From positions 6,480 to 14,308 of the forward strand of contig JAHZGZ010000003.1 of assembly GCA_019420545.1 (NCBI GenBank): a stretch of 7,829 nucleotides of DNA. Reading direction: 5' to 3'. The position numbers and the translations under genes were made by a program. Numbering within the stretch: the first letter of the stretch is position 1; every line of letters begins with the position of its first letter. Origin of the DNA: Bacteroidales bacterium. GTDB lineage: Bacteria; Bacteroidota; Bacteroidia; Bacteroidales; Muribaculaceae. Shown piece after piece: positions 1-6,692 of this stretch. The notes beneath the pieces were generated by a model that was given only the letters and a program-made list of their open reading frames with translations, made no database searches and had not been told where the DNA came from.

Positions 1-129
1 CGCTACCGCAACCTGACCTCCTATTACACGAACAAGAATATCTCCGTGTCCTATCTGCGGGCAAAGAAGAAGGCTGATACCCAGCGTGTGATAAACCTTT
101 ACGGCAAGGGGGCCGAAAGATACTGGTAA
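1..129 (+). CDS. traI: TraI, conjugative transposon protein (3' end only)
   Basis: Only the last 42 codons are present, in frame from base 1 to the TAA at 127-129; the 5' part lies outside the window. The tail carries YYTNKNISVSYLRAKKK and ends GAERYW, which I recognise as the conserved C-terminus of the Bacteroidetes conjugative transposon TraI family (DUF4141, exported proteins of roughly 200 residues encoded just before traJ). The fragment is basic and probably helical. TraI is usually an exported protein and is thought to be a periplasmic component of the mating channel, similar in position to VirB5-type proteins, although its exact job is not established. The stop is 2 nt before the traJ start, so the two are almost certainly co-transcribed. 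Confidence comes from the tail motif together with gene order, not from a full-length view. Confidence 0.85.
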   Translation, partial: RYRNLTSYYTNKNISVSYLRAKKKADTQRVINLYGKGAERYW

Positions 130-131
130 TC

Positions 132-1142
132 ATGCTCTGCGCGATAGATTTCTCTAATCTCCATACGATTCTGCGCTCGCTCTATGACGAGATGATGCCT
201 CTGTGTTCCGACATGGCGGGTGTCGCGCAGGGAATCGCCGGACTCGGCGCGCTGTTCTATGTCGCCTACCGGGTATGGCAGGCCCTCGCAAGGGCTGAAC
301 CGATTGATGTGTTCCCGCTGCTGCGCCCGTTTGCAATAGGATTCTGTATCATGTTCTTCCCGACCGTGGTGCTTGGCACGATAAACTCCGTGATGTCGCC
401 TATCGTTCAGGGAACCGCCGGTATGCTGGAGGGTCAGACCCTCGATATGCAGAAATACCGTGAGGAGAAGGACAGGCTGGAATACGAGGCGATGATGCGC
501 GATCCATCAACTGCGTATCTTGTCGATGACGCGGAGTTTGACCGCCAGATTGACGAACTGGGCGTGACGGAGGTAGGCACGGCGGCCGGTATGTATATCG
601 AGCGCGGTATGTATAAAGTGAAGAAGGCCATTCAGAATTTATTCCGTGAGCTTCTGGAGCTGCTCTTTCAGGCCGCCTCCCTGACTATCGACACCATAAG
701 GACTTTCTTCCTGATAGTCCTCGCCATCCTCGGCCCGATAAGTTTTGCGATTTCGGTGTGGGACGGGTTCCAGAATACCCTTGTCCAGTGGATATGCCGA
801 TATATCCAGACATATCTTTGGCTGCCTGTGGCAGACCTGTTTTCGACGATACTCGCCAAAATACAGGTACTGATGTTGCAGAACGACATTTCGGAGCTGA
901 CGAACAACCCGAATGTCGATATTGACGGGAGCAACACCGCATATATCCTATTTATGATAATCGGAATCATCGGATATTTCACAATCCCGACGGTTGCCGG
1001 ATGGATCATACAGGCCGGAGGCATGGGCAGCTACAACCGTGCGGTCAACAATACGGCTATGCAGGCAGGTTCCGCCGCCGGAAGTGTCGGCGGTGCGGTT
1101 GCCGGAAATGTGGCCGGTCGTGTCGGCAAACTATTGAAATAA
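132..1142 (+). CDS. traJ: TraJ, polytopic inner-membrane mating channel protein
   Basis: This 336-aa protein is the usual length for Bacteroidetes TraJ, the inner-membrane VirB6-like component of the conjugative type IV secretion channel. Family hallmarks are LHTILRSLYDEMMPLC near residues 10-25, RAEPIDVFPLLRPFAIG (54-70), the charged MQKYREEKDRLEYEAMMR segment (106-123), and TIPTVAGWIIQAGGMGSYNR (284-303). Hydrophobic segments fall at about 28-48, 66-88, 186-210, 223-245 and 270-293, with the hydrophilic region between residues 100 and 165. The last 25 residues are an Ala/Gly-rich tail, as is normal in the family. The ATG at 132 lies 2 nt after the traI stop and keeps the conserved N-terminus. 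The gap to traK is 18 nt. The VirB6 comparison is an inference from topology and family knowledge; membership of the TraJ family is very secure. Confidence 0.96.
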   Translation: MLCAIDFSNLHTILRSLYDEMMPLCSDMAGVAQGIAGLGALFYVAYRVWQALARAEPIDVFPLLRPFAIGFCIMFFPTVVLGTINSVMSPIVQGTAGMLEGQTLDMQKYREEKDRLEYEAMMRDPSTAYLVDDAEFDRQIDELGVTEVGTAAGMYIERGMYKVKKAIQNLFRELLELLFQAASLTIDTIRTFFLIVLAILGPISFAISVWDGFQNTLVQWICRYIQTYLWLPVADLFSTILAKIQVLMLQNDISELTNNPNVDIDGSNTAYILFMIIGIIGYFTIPTVAGWIIQAGGMGSYNRAVNNTAMQAGSAAGSVGGAVAGNVAGRVGKLLK

Positions 1143-1160
1143 CATTCCAACACTGATTAA

Positions 1161-1784
1161 ATGGAGTTCAAATCACTCAGGAACATAGAGTCGTCCTTCC
1201 GCCAGATACGTCTGTTCGGGATAGTGTTCGTGGCGATGTGCGCGGTGGTGGTCTCGGTGGCTCTGATTGCGGCATTCAATTTCGCCGAGCGGCAGCGGGA
1301 GAAGATCTATGTCCTCGACAACGGCAAGAGCCTGATGCTGGCTCTGTCGCAGGACATGAGCCAGAACCGTCCTGCCGAGGCGCGGGAACACGTGCGACGC
1401 TTCCATGAGCTGTTCTTCTCGCTCTCCCCGGACAAGTCGGCGATCGAGCATAACATCAACCGTGCGCTGATTCTATCGGACAAAAGCGCTTACAACTACT
1501 ATTCGGATTATTCCGAGAAGGGTTACTACAACCGCATAATTTCGGGAAACATCAATCAGGTATGTCAGGTTGACAGCGTGGTGTGCGATTTCAACAACTA
1601 CCCCTATGTGGCCCGGACTTATGCCCGCCAGATGATTATCCGCCAGAGCAACGTGACCGAGAGAAGCCTCGTGACGGTGTGCCGCCTCACTAACTCGTCG
1701 CGCTCCGACGACAATCCCAACGGGTTTATCATCGAGAATTTCAATATCCTTGAGAACAAGGACATATCAACGGTAAAACGATAA
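1161..1784 (+). CDS. traK: TraK, VirB8-like bitopic membrane protein
   Basis: This 207-aa protein matches the usual size and sequence of Bacteroidetes conjugative transposon TraK. It begins MEFKSLRNIESSFRQIRL, a short cytoplasmic arm, followed by one membrane span at about residues 18-38. The periplasmic part starts with AERQREKIYVLDNGKSLMLA, a stretch strongly conserved in the family, then a helical region (EHVRRFHELFFSLSPD) and a beta-rich end. One N-terminal span plus a periplasmic domain of about 165 residues is the architecture of VirB8, the assembly factor that links inner-membrane and core parts of type IV secretion channels. That functional parallel is inferred. The gene is separated from traJ by 18 nt and from traL by 3 nt, consistent with one transcript. 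No defect is seen. Confidence 0.95.
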   Translation: MEFKSLRNIESSFRQIRLFGIVFVAMCAVVVSVALIAAFNFAERQREKIYVLDNGKSLMLALSQDMSQNRPAEAREHVRRFHELFFSLSPDKSAIEHNINRALILSDKSAYNYYSDYSEKGYYNRIISGNINQVCQVDSVVCDFNNYPYVARTYARQMIIRQSNVTERSLVTVCRLTNSSRSDDNPNGFIIENFNILENKDISTVKR

Positions 1785-1787
1785 CCG

Positions 1788-2132
1788 ATGAATAAATTTC
1801 ATTCAATACGCTCCGCTATATATAATAAGGTGTGGGGAAGACCGAAATCGGCGCTGGGTGCGTATCTGCGCCGCAAGTGCGACAGCATCCCTGCAAACCG
1901 CAGGCTTACACTGATAACCGTCATACTTTCCCTGTTCATCATCACGGCTTTCTTCGTGTTCGGCAACGCCTGTTACTGCATAGGGCGCGGACAGGCACTG
2001 ATGGAGAGAATAGAGCCTGAACACATAGAGGGTCTGGAACTGCCCGGTTTCGACAACGGCGATACGCCGGATATAGGTCAATTAAAGAAGTCCGCTTATG
2101 AACTTTCAGGAATTGAAAACGAAAATCAATGA
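1788..2132 (+). CDS. traL: TraL, small inner-membrane transfer protein
   Basis: This 114-aa protein resembles the TraL family (DUF3989) of Bacteroidetes conjugative transposons, which sits between TraK and TraM and is about 100-120 residues long. It has a basic N-terminal 38 residues, a single hydrophobic span at about 39-60 (LTLITVILSLFIITAFFVFG), then an acidic tail rich in Glu and Asp. The basic-then-acidic pattern around the span suggests the N-terminus is in the cytoplasm and the tail in the periplasm. The molecular role of TraL is not known beyond being required for, or associated with, the mating apparatus. The start is 3 nt after the traK stop, and the last 35 nt overlap the traM start in another frame, so translation of the two genes may be coupled. 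Identification rests on gene order, size and topology more than on catalytic motifs. Confidence 0.88.
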   Translation: MNKFHSIRSAIYNKVWGRPKSALGAYLRRKCDSIPANRRLTLITVILSLFIITAFFVFGNACYCIGRGQALMERIEPEHIEGLELPGFDNGDTPDIGQLKKSAYELSGIENENQ

Positions 2133-3309
2133 CTGGTTTGAATCAAAATCGGCTGCCGAGAGGCAGAAAATGAAGAAATATCTGCTTGTCATTCCCGGCG
2201 CGGCGATAATCTTTCTCGGCTCGATGTGGCTTATCTTCGGCTCTTATATGTCTGATGACGGCGCGGAAAAGGGAAAGGCCAACATGGAGCTGCCCGACGG
2301 AGACAGCGACAAGTTGCAGGGCAACAAGCTCAAAGCGCTTGCCGATGCGGAAATGCAGAAGGAGAAAGCCCGACAGGACAGCATTTTGAGTGCCGCCTCC
2401 GTAAGACAGGATTCCGTATCAACGGATACAATGGCTGCATCCGAACTCTCCCCGATTGAACAGTCTGCCATGCAGTATCAGGAGGTACAGGCTTCGCTCG
2501 ATGACTTCTTCGTGCCAGAAAACTCCGATGCCGTCCGCATGGCGGAAATGCAGGAGCGGATTCACGAGCTGGAGGCGCAGAACGCTATGGCGGCGCAACA
2601 GGCGGCGCAGCCGGACCAGATGGAGCTTCTTGAACGCTCTTACCAGCTTGCAGCGCAGTATATGGGCAACGGCAATGCCGTGAATCCCGCTCCGGCGCAG
2701 ACGGTGGAGGAAAAGGGCAAAAGGAATGTCCAGCCGGTCGCGCAGGTAAAGAGGAATGTCGTATCGACGCTTTCATCTTCTGCCGCCGGTCGCGGTTTCA
2801 ATACCTCTGTCGGGGCAAAAGCGGCAAGCCAGAAAAATACCATCGCCGCGGTCGTGGCAGGGAACCAGAGCGTTACCGACGGGCAGACTGTCAGGCTCCG
2901 GATTGTGGAACCGATGTGGATAGGAAGCCGCCTTGTTCCACGCAACACAACAGTTGTCGGTGCCGCGAGATTGCAGGGAGAGAGACTTGAGATCGCCGTG
3001 TCATCGGTGGAGTGCGAAGGCTCCGTGTATGAGGTGGAGCTGACGGTGTATGACACCGACGGACAGGAGGGAATCAATATCCCCAATTCTATGGAGTCGG
3101 ACGCTCTGCACGAGATCGGTGCCAACATGGGGTCTACGATGGGCAGTTCGATAAATATCTCCACCGATGCCGGTGCGCAGATTGCCTCCGATGTGGGGCG
3201 TGGACTTATCAACGGGGTCAGCCAGTATCTGACAAAGAAGATGCGTACCGTGAAAGTCCACCTGAAATCCGGATACCGGGTAATGCTTCATCAGCCTGAA
3301 GATGTGTAA
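2098..3309 (+). CDS. traM: TraM, VirB10-like channel protein spanning the periplasm
   Basis: This 403-aa protein belongs to the conjugative transposon TraM family, the functional counterpart of VirB10. Seen in order are: a charged cytoplasmic arm (1-27) with the family-like opening MNFQELKTKINDWF; a membrane span at about 28-48; a long hydrophilic Gln/Ala/Glu-rich linker (50-245) with probable coiled coil at 142-185; and a C-terminal beta domain (about 247-398). The C-terminal domain contains VRLRIVEPMWIGSRLVPRNT, VVGAARLQ, VELTVYDTDGQEGINIPN and a Gly/Ser-rich helical segment. The IxxPRNTxVxG and VYDxDGxxGIxIPN patterns are typical of VirB10/TraB-like domains that form the core channel ring. 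The start at 2098 overlaps traL by 35 nt. A later Met at codon 25 is possible but would remove the conserved cytoplasmic arm, so the upstream start is preferred. Confidence 0.95.
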   Translation: MNFQELKTKINDWFESKSAAERQKMKKYLLVIPGAAIIFLGSMWLIFGSYMSDDGAEKGKANMELPDGDSDKLQGNKLKALADAEMQKEKARQDSILSAASVRQDSVSTDTMAASELSPIEQSAMQYQEVQASLDDFFVPENSDAVRMAEMQERIHELEAQNAMAAQQAAQPDQMELLERSYQLAAQYMGNGNAVNPAPAQTVEEKGKRNVQPVAQVKRNVVSTLSSSAAGRGFNTSVGAKAASQKNTIAAVVAGNQSVTDGQTVRLRIVEPMWIGSRLVPRNTTVVGAARLQGERLEIAVSSVECEGSVYEVELTVYDTDGQEGINIPNSMESDALHEIGANMGSTMGSSINISTDAGAQIASDVGRGLINGVSQYLTKKMRTVKVHLKSGYRVMLHQPEDV

Positions 3310-3328
3310 CCAAAAACAGAAAACTATT

Positions 3329-4339
3329 ATGAATTTCAAGACTATAATTCTTTCCCTTGTCGCCGTTATAGGCATGGTCTCTCCGGCGTTTGCCAGGACA
3401 AAAGCGGCCAATAGCACCGATAATAATGTGTCGTCTGACACTGAGCAGGTGACGGAACACGACATCAACGTGTACGGATCCGGCTACACCGACGGAGACA
3501 AGTTCGAGGGTCTGACGCGCAAGGTCGGTTTTGACCGTATGATTCCCCCGCACGCTCTGGAAGTGGCGTTCAACAAGACCACCCATGTCATTTTCCCTTC
3601 GGAAATAGTGTATGTCGATTTGGGCGGCGAGAATCTTGTAGCGGGTCTGGCCGACGGCGCGAAGAACGTGTTGCGTGTGAAGTCGGCTGTCAAGTCGTTC
3701 AAGTCCGAGACGAATCTCACGGTCATTACCGATGACGGATGTTTCTTCACCTTTAACGTGAAATTCGCAAAGGAGCCGCTGTTGCTCAATATCGAGATGA
3801 CTGACTTTATCCACGACGGGGAGGCGGTCAACCGTCCAAACAACGCGCAGGAGATATTCTTGGAGCGTCTGGGTCAGGAGTCGCCGATGCTTGTAAAGCT
3901 GATTATGAAATCAATCTACAAGCAGGACAAGCGCGAAATCAAGCATATAGGCTCCAAGCGTTTCGGTGTGCAGTTCATTTTGAAAAGCATATACACCAAC
4001 AACGGTCTTCTTTATTTCCACACTGAACTGAAGAATACATCGAATATCGCTTTCGATATTGATTACATCTCATTCAAGATAGTCGATAAGAAGGTTGTAA
4101 AACGTACTGCCATGCAGGAGCAGGTGCTGGAGCCGCTACGCGCCCAGAACTATGTGACGGTGGTCAGCGGCAAGAAATCGGAGAGAACGGTGTTTGCCCT
4201 TGAGAAATTCACTATCCCCGACGACAAGCAGCTTGTCATCGAGGTCGCGGAGAAGGAAGGGGGTCGTAATCAGTCTTTCGTGGTCGAGAACGGCGATATT
4301 GTCCGCGCAAATGTAATTGACGAGCTTTCAATTCAGTAA
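3329..4339 (+). CDS. traN: TraN, exported VirB9-like channel protein
   Basis: The product is recognised as TraN (DUF4138 family), normally 300-340 residues, an exported component taken as the VirB9-like partner of TraM in the outer part of the channel. An ATG at 3302 extends the frame by nine residues, but it overlaps traM and puts the hydrophilic MCNQKQKTI ahead of the signal peptide. Starting at 3329 gives 336 aa beginning MNFKTIILSLVAVIGM, a textbook signal peptide with likely cleavage after AFA (residue 22). The mature part is beta-rich, with IVYVDLGGENLVAG, NVLRVKSAVKSFKSETNLTV and a C-terminal half around VQFILKSIYTNNGLLYFHTELKNTSNIAFDIDYISFKI (in pieces: FHTELKNTS, YISFKIVDKK), characteristic of the family. 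There are 19 nt between traM and this start, and 10 nt before traO. Confidence 0.94.
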   Translation: MNFKTIILSLVAVIGMVSPAFARTKAANSTDNNVSSDTEQVTEHDINVYGSGYTDGDKFEGLTRKVGFDRMIPPHALEVAFNKTTHVIFPSEIVYVDLGGENLVAGLADGAKNVLRVKSAVKSFKSETNLTVITDDGCFFTFNVKFAKEPLLLNIEMTDFIHDGEAVNRPNNAQEIFLERLGQESPMLVKLIMKSIYKQDKREIKHIGSKRFGVQFILKSIYTNNGLLYFHTELKNTSNIAFDIDYISFKIVDKKVVKRTAMQEQVLEPLRAQNYVTVVSGKKSERTVFALEKFTIPDDKQLVIEVAEKEGGRNQSFVVENGDIVRANVIDELSIQ

Positions 4340-4349
4340 ACATCAGATT

Positions 4350-4931
4350 ATGAAGAAGATTCTTATAATCTTCGCTGCCATGCTCACCCTCTGCGGAGGG
4401 CGGGCAATCGCCCAGCGATGCCTCCCCGGAATGTCGGCAGTCGAAGTCCGTGCCGACATGGTAAACGGTTTCTATACCGGCAACTCACGCAACTGCGGAT
4501 ATGATTTCGGAGTATTCTATTCCGTTTTCAAAGGTAATGCAAACACTTGGTCTTTCGGTGGAGAATATCTCCAGACTTACAGACCCTATGGGGAGAAGGG
4601 CCGCATCCCGGTGGCGCAGTTCACGGGAGAGGTCGGGTATAACCTCCATATCGTCAGCGACTACTCTCAGACCTTCCATCTTTATGGCGGTGTGTCGGCT
4701 CTCGGCGGATATGAGACAGTCAACTGGAGTAAGCATATACTTTCCGACGGCTCTACAATAAAGAACGGTGATGCCTTCATCTATGGCGGCGCGTTGACTC
4801 TGTCGGCTGACTTTTATCTTTCGGACAGGCTGGCTCTCGGCGCCCATGTAAAGGAGCGGTTCGTGTTCGGCAACGACACCGGCCATTTCCTGACCCAGTT
4901 CGGGGTACACGTTAAACTCACAATCGAATAA
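4350..4931 (+). CDS. traO: TraO, outer-membrane transfer protein
   Basis: This 193-aa product matches the conjugative transposon TraO family, usually about 190 residues. The start at the ATG at 4350 gives a clear signal peptide (MKKILIIFAAMLTLCGGRAIA, cleaved before QRCLPGM). The frame can be extended upstream to a TTG at 4317, but this overlaps the end of traN and adds 11 hydrophilic residues, so it is rejected. The mature protein opens QRCLPGM, common in TraO, and has alternating aromatic and hydrophobic residues typical of small outer-membrane beta-barrels: WSFGGEYLQTYRPY, GEVGYNLHIVSDY, FHLYGGVSALGGYE and a final strand ending LTQFGVHVKLTIE. It probably sits in the outer membrane as part of the channel exit. 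The spacing to the next gene is 3 nt. The barrel topology is inferred from sequence pattern. Confidence 0.93.
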   Translation: MKKILIIFAAMLTLCGGRAIAQRCLPGMSAVEVRADMVNGFYTGNSRNCGYDFGVFYSVFKGNANTWSFGGEYLQTYRPYGEKGRIPVAQFTGEVGYNLHIVSDYSQTFHLYGGVSALGGYETVNWSKHILSDGSTIKNGDAFIYGGALTLSADFYLSDRLALGAHVKERFVFGNDTGHFLTQFGVHVKLTIE

Positions 4932-4934
4932 TCC

Positions 4935-5282
4935 ATGCCGACAATAATAGACCTCGATATAAAAAACATTCCGCTTACGGAGTTTATGAAGGCTCTTGGA
5001 CAGGAACATCCGGTAGCAGCCAACGGTAATCTGCACATTTACAATGCTCCATACGACAGTGAACACGCCGCGACTATGGTAATAAACACGGAAACAAATC
5101 TGTGGCGTGATACAGAATCAGGAGCTTATGGCGGAATATATGACCTTGCGCACGAGATTACGGGCAGTTGCAGTATGTCGGAACTGAACCGGTATATCGC
5201 CTCTGAAATGTCTGCCATCCGCAAGGTTGACATTCGTCATGAGCCGGATGCGCCGAAGCCGCAACGAAAATTCCGTATGTGA
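4935..5282 (+). CDS. Orphan CHC2-like domain protein, a diverged copy of the TraP N-terminus
   Basis: This 115-aa soluble protein has no signal peptide or membrane span. Residues 11-93 align by eye with residues 8-87 of the TraP encoded next door. Shared landmarks are I-L-x-FM-x(3)-LG (12-22), APYxSExxA (38-46), NLWxD (55-59), a GGI(Y/F)xLAxE block (66-74) and YIxxxM (87-92). In TraP this region takes the place of the CHC2 zinc finger that binds template in bacterial primases, and neither copy keeps the zinc-binding Cys and His residues. The protein has no toprim motifs and ends in a basic Pro-rich tail (HEPDAPKPQRKFRM). It lies 3 nt after traO and 3 nt before traP, so it should be made with both. 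It might be a DNA-binding accessory subunit of the primase. It might instead be the remains of an old domain duplication. The gene as such is not one I can name. Confidence 0.85.
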   Translation: MPTIIDLDIKNIPLTEFMKALGQEHPVAANGNLHIYNAPYDSEHAATMVINTETNLWRDTESGAYGGIYDLAHEITGSCSMSELNRYIASEMSAIRKVDIRHEPDAPKPQRKFRM

Positions 5283-5285
5283 GAC

Positions 5286-6164
5286 ATGGACAAGGAATAT
5301 TTCAAGAGTATATCCCTGCTTGATTTCATGCTGCATTTAGGAGCGGAGATGAAAGGGAAAGACCGCAAGGGATTCTGGTTTCTGGCTCCGTACCGCAGTG
5401 AGAGAAACGCCTCCCTGCATATCGGCTACAATAATCTGTGGTACGACTATGGTATCGGGAAAGGCGGCGACATCTTCACTCTTGCCGGAGAGATGATTGG
5501 CAGTGATGATTTTATCAGACAGGCTGAATATATCTCACAGATTATGAAAATCCCGATGCCCGACGGTTACAGACCGGAGCCAATGCCGAAAGTCAGACCG
5601 GAACCGGCATTTGAGAATATCGAGGTGGGACCGCTGTGTTCCCGGAAGTTGCTGAACTATCTCGCGGGGCGCGGAATTCCGGAGAATCTGGCCCGACAGT
5701 ATTGTGCTCAAGTCGATTACCGTTTGCACGGTAGGGATTATTATGCAGTCGGCTTTGAGAATGTCGAACATGGATTTGAGCTGCGCAATCCGTTTGCCAA
5801 GCTCTCTTATCCTCCGAAGGCAATATCGCATATCATCGGCGGCAATGCAAGATGCAACGTGTTCGAGGGATTTATCGACTTTCTTTCTGCTGAGAGGCTG
5901 GGCTTCAATGACGGTGTGGATTCGGTGGTGCTTAACTCGGTTGCCAATGTCGGCAAGGCGATAACGCCTCTTTCGGATTACTCTCTTATTCTGGGCTATC
6001 TCGACAATGACGATGCAGGGCGAAACGCCTTTTCAAGACTTCGCCGGGAGTTCGGCGACAAGGTAGCTGACAAATCGGCTTTATATCCTGAACACAAGGA
6101 TTTGAATGATTACTTGATGGCTGAACAGCCTAAAATCTCCAACAATTCAAAATTAAGACTCTGA
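5286..6164 (+). CDS. traP: TraP, toprim-domain DNA primase
   Basis: This 292-aa protein is the TraP primase of Bacteroidetes conjugative transposons, near the usual length of about 300. Residues 8-87 form a CHC2-like domain (APYRSERNASLHI at 34-46, NLWYDYGIGKGGDIF at 50-64). The classical Cys-His-Cys-Cys ligands are replaced, for example CPFH by APYR, so zinc binding is not expected; this is usual for such mobile-element primases. The toprim domain follows at about 185-280, with the metal-binding Glu in FEGFID (E194), DNDDAG (D240, D242) and a downstream DLND (272-275). The likely role is priming complementary-strand synthesis on the transferred single strand. The start at 5286, 3 nt after the preceding stop, gives the family-like opening. 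The toprim identification is firm; the cellular role is inferred from family and context. Confidence 0.93.
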   Translation: MDKEYFKSISLLDFMLHLGAEMKGKDRKGFWFLAPYRSERNASLHIGYNNLWYDYGIGKGGDIFTLAGEMIGSDDFIRQAEYISQIMKIPMPDGYRPEPMPKVRPEPAFENIEVGPLCSRKLLNYLAGRGIPENLARQYCAQVDYRLHGRDYYAVGFENVEHGFELRNPFAKLSYPPKAISHIIGGNARCNVFEGFIDFLSAERLGFNDGVDSVVLNSVANVGKAITPLSDYSLILGYLDNDDAGRNAFSRLRREFGDKVADKSALYPEHKDLNDYLMAEQPKISNNSKLRL

Positions 6165-6167
6165 ATT

Positions 6168-6692
6168 ATGAATACAATCCTCAATAAGATCGGCGCAATG
6201 CGCCTTACTTCTGCCCGGTTCTTCGGGTTCTGGATAGCTCTCTTTGCAATCGTCCTCGCGCTCACTTCTTGTTCCGACGACCTTGATGTGCAGCAGTCTT
6301 ATCCTTTCACGGTGGAGGTCATGCCCTACGGCGACAAAATCAAGCAGGGGCAGACAGTGGAACTGCGTTTTGAGATAAAGCCGGAGGGCAACTATGCCAA
6401 CACCCTCTACACCATCCGCTATTTCCAGTATGACGGAGAGGGAACACTTAAACTTGTTGACGGCCCGGTGCTGGTAAACAATGACCGTGTGCTTCTGGAA
6501 AGCAAGACCTTCCGGCTGACATATACAGCAAAATCTTCACAGGCTCATAAACTCCTGATTGTGATTGAAGATAACTTCAATTCGACCCCGTGGGAACAGA
6601 CCTTTGAATTCAACGGCAAGGACAGCGGTGATGATGATGGTGGCAAAATCATCGGCCCGGTTGTAGGACCTGTAACACCGGTTATTCGATGA
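6168..6692 (+). CDS. traQ: TraQ, DUF3872 lipoprotein
   Basis: This 174-aa protein matches the conjugative transposon TraQ family (DUF3872), usually about 140-160 residues. A hydrophobic segment (about 19-33) leads to a lipobox LTSC with the lipidated Cys at residue 35, followed by SDDLDVQQSYPFTVEVMP; the DDLDVQQ-Y-F-VE-MP run is a family hallmark. The rest is a beta-rich fold with ELRFEIKPEG, YTIRYFQYDGEGTL and FRLTYTAKSS. The 10 residues before a second Met (ATG at 6198) are not needed for export, so that downstream start is a real alternative. The family core ends near FEFN; here about 22 more residues follow, rich in Asp/Gly and then GPVVGPV. Function is unknown; it is predicted to be anchored in the outer membrane. 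It starts 3 nt after traP, and its TGA overlaps the ATG of the next gene. Confidence 0.92.
   Translation: MNTILNKIGAMRLTSARFFGFWIALFAIVLALTSCSDDLDVQQSYPFTVEVMPYGDKIKQGQTVELRFEIKPEGNYANTLYTIRYFQYDGEGTLKLVDGPVLVNNDRVLLESKTFRLTYTAKSSQAHKLLIVIEDNFNSTPWEQTFEFNGKDSGDDDGGKIIGPVVGPVTPVIR

Noticed and set aside
2640..3212. 190-codon open frame on the minus strand inside traM
   Set aside because: It lies wholly antisense to a well-recognised gene, has no family features, and is Ser/Thr/Pro-rich in the way expected of antisense translation of GC-rich coding DNA.
3302..3328. Upstream ATG start for traN overlapping the end of traM
   Set aside because: It would put nine hydrophilic residues before a complete signal peptide; the ATG at 3329 gives a normal export signal.
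3218..3814. 198-codon minus-strand open frame across the traM-traN junction
   Set aside because: It is antisense to two confident genes, shows no recognisable domain or signal peptide, and has no promoter match upstream.
4317..4349. Upstream TTG start for traO overlapping the end of traN
   Set aside because: It is a rare start codon adding 11 residues ahead of a clear MKK signal peptide that begins at ATG 4350.
4485..5066. 193-codon minus-strand open frame across traO and the orphan CHC2-like gene
   Set aside because: It is a shadow of the plus-strand genes and crosses a real gene junction; the translation shows no domain.
4935..6164. A single traP gene split by a frameshift or nonsense mutation
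   Set aside because: The two products carry two copies of the same N-terminal domain and not successive halves of one protein. The second is already full length and has its own start, so two genes fit better than one broken gene.
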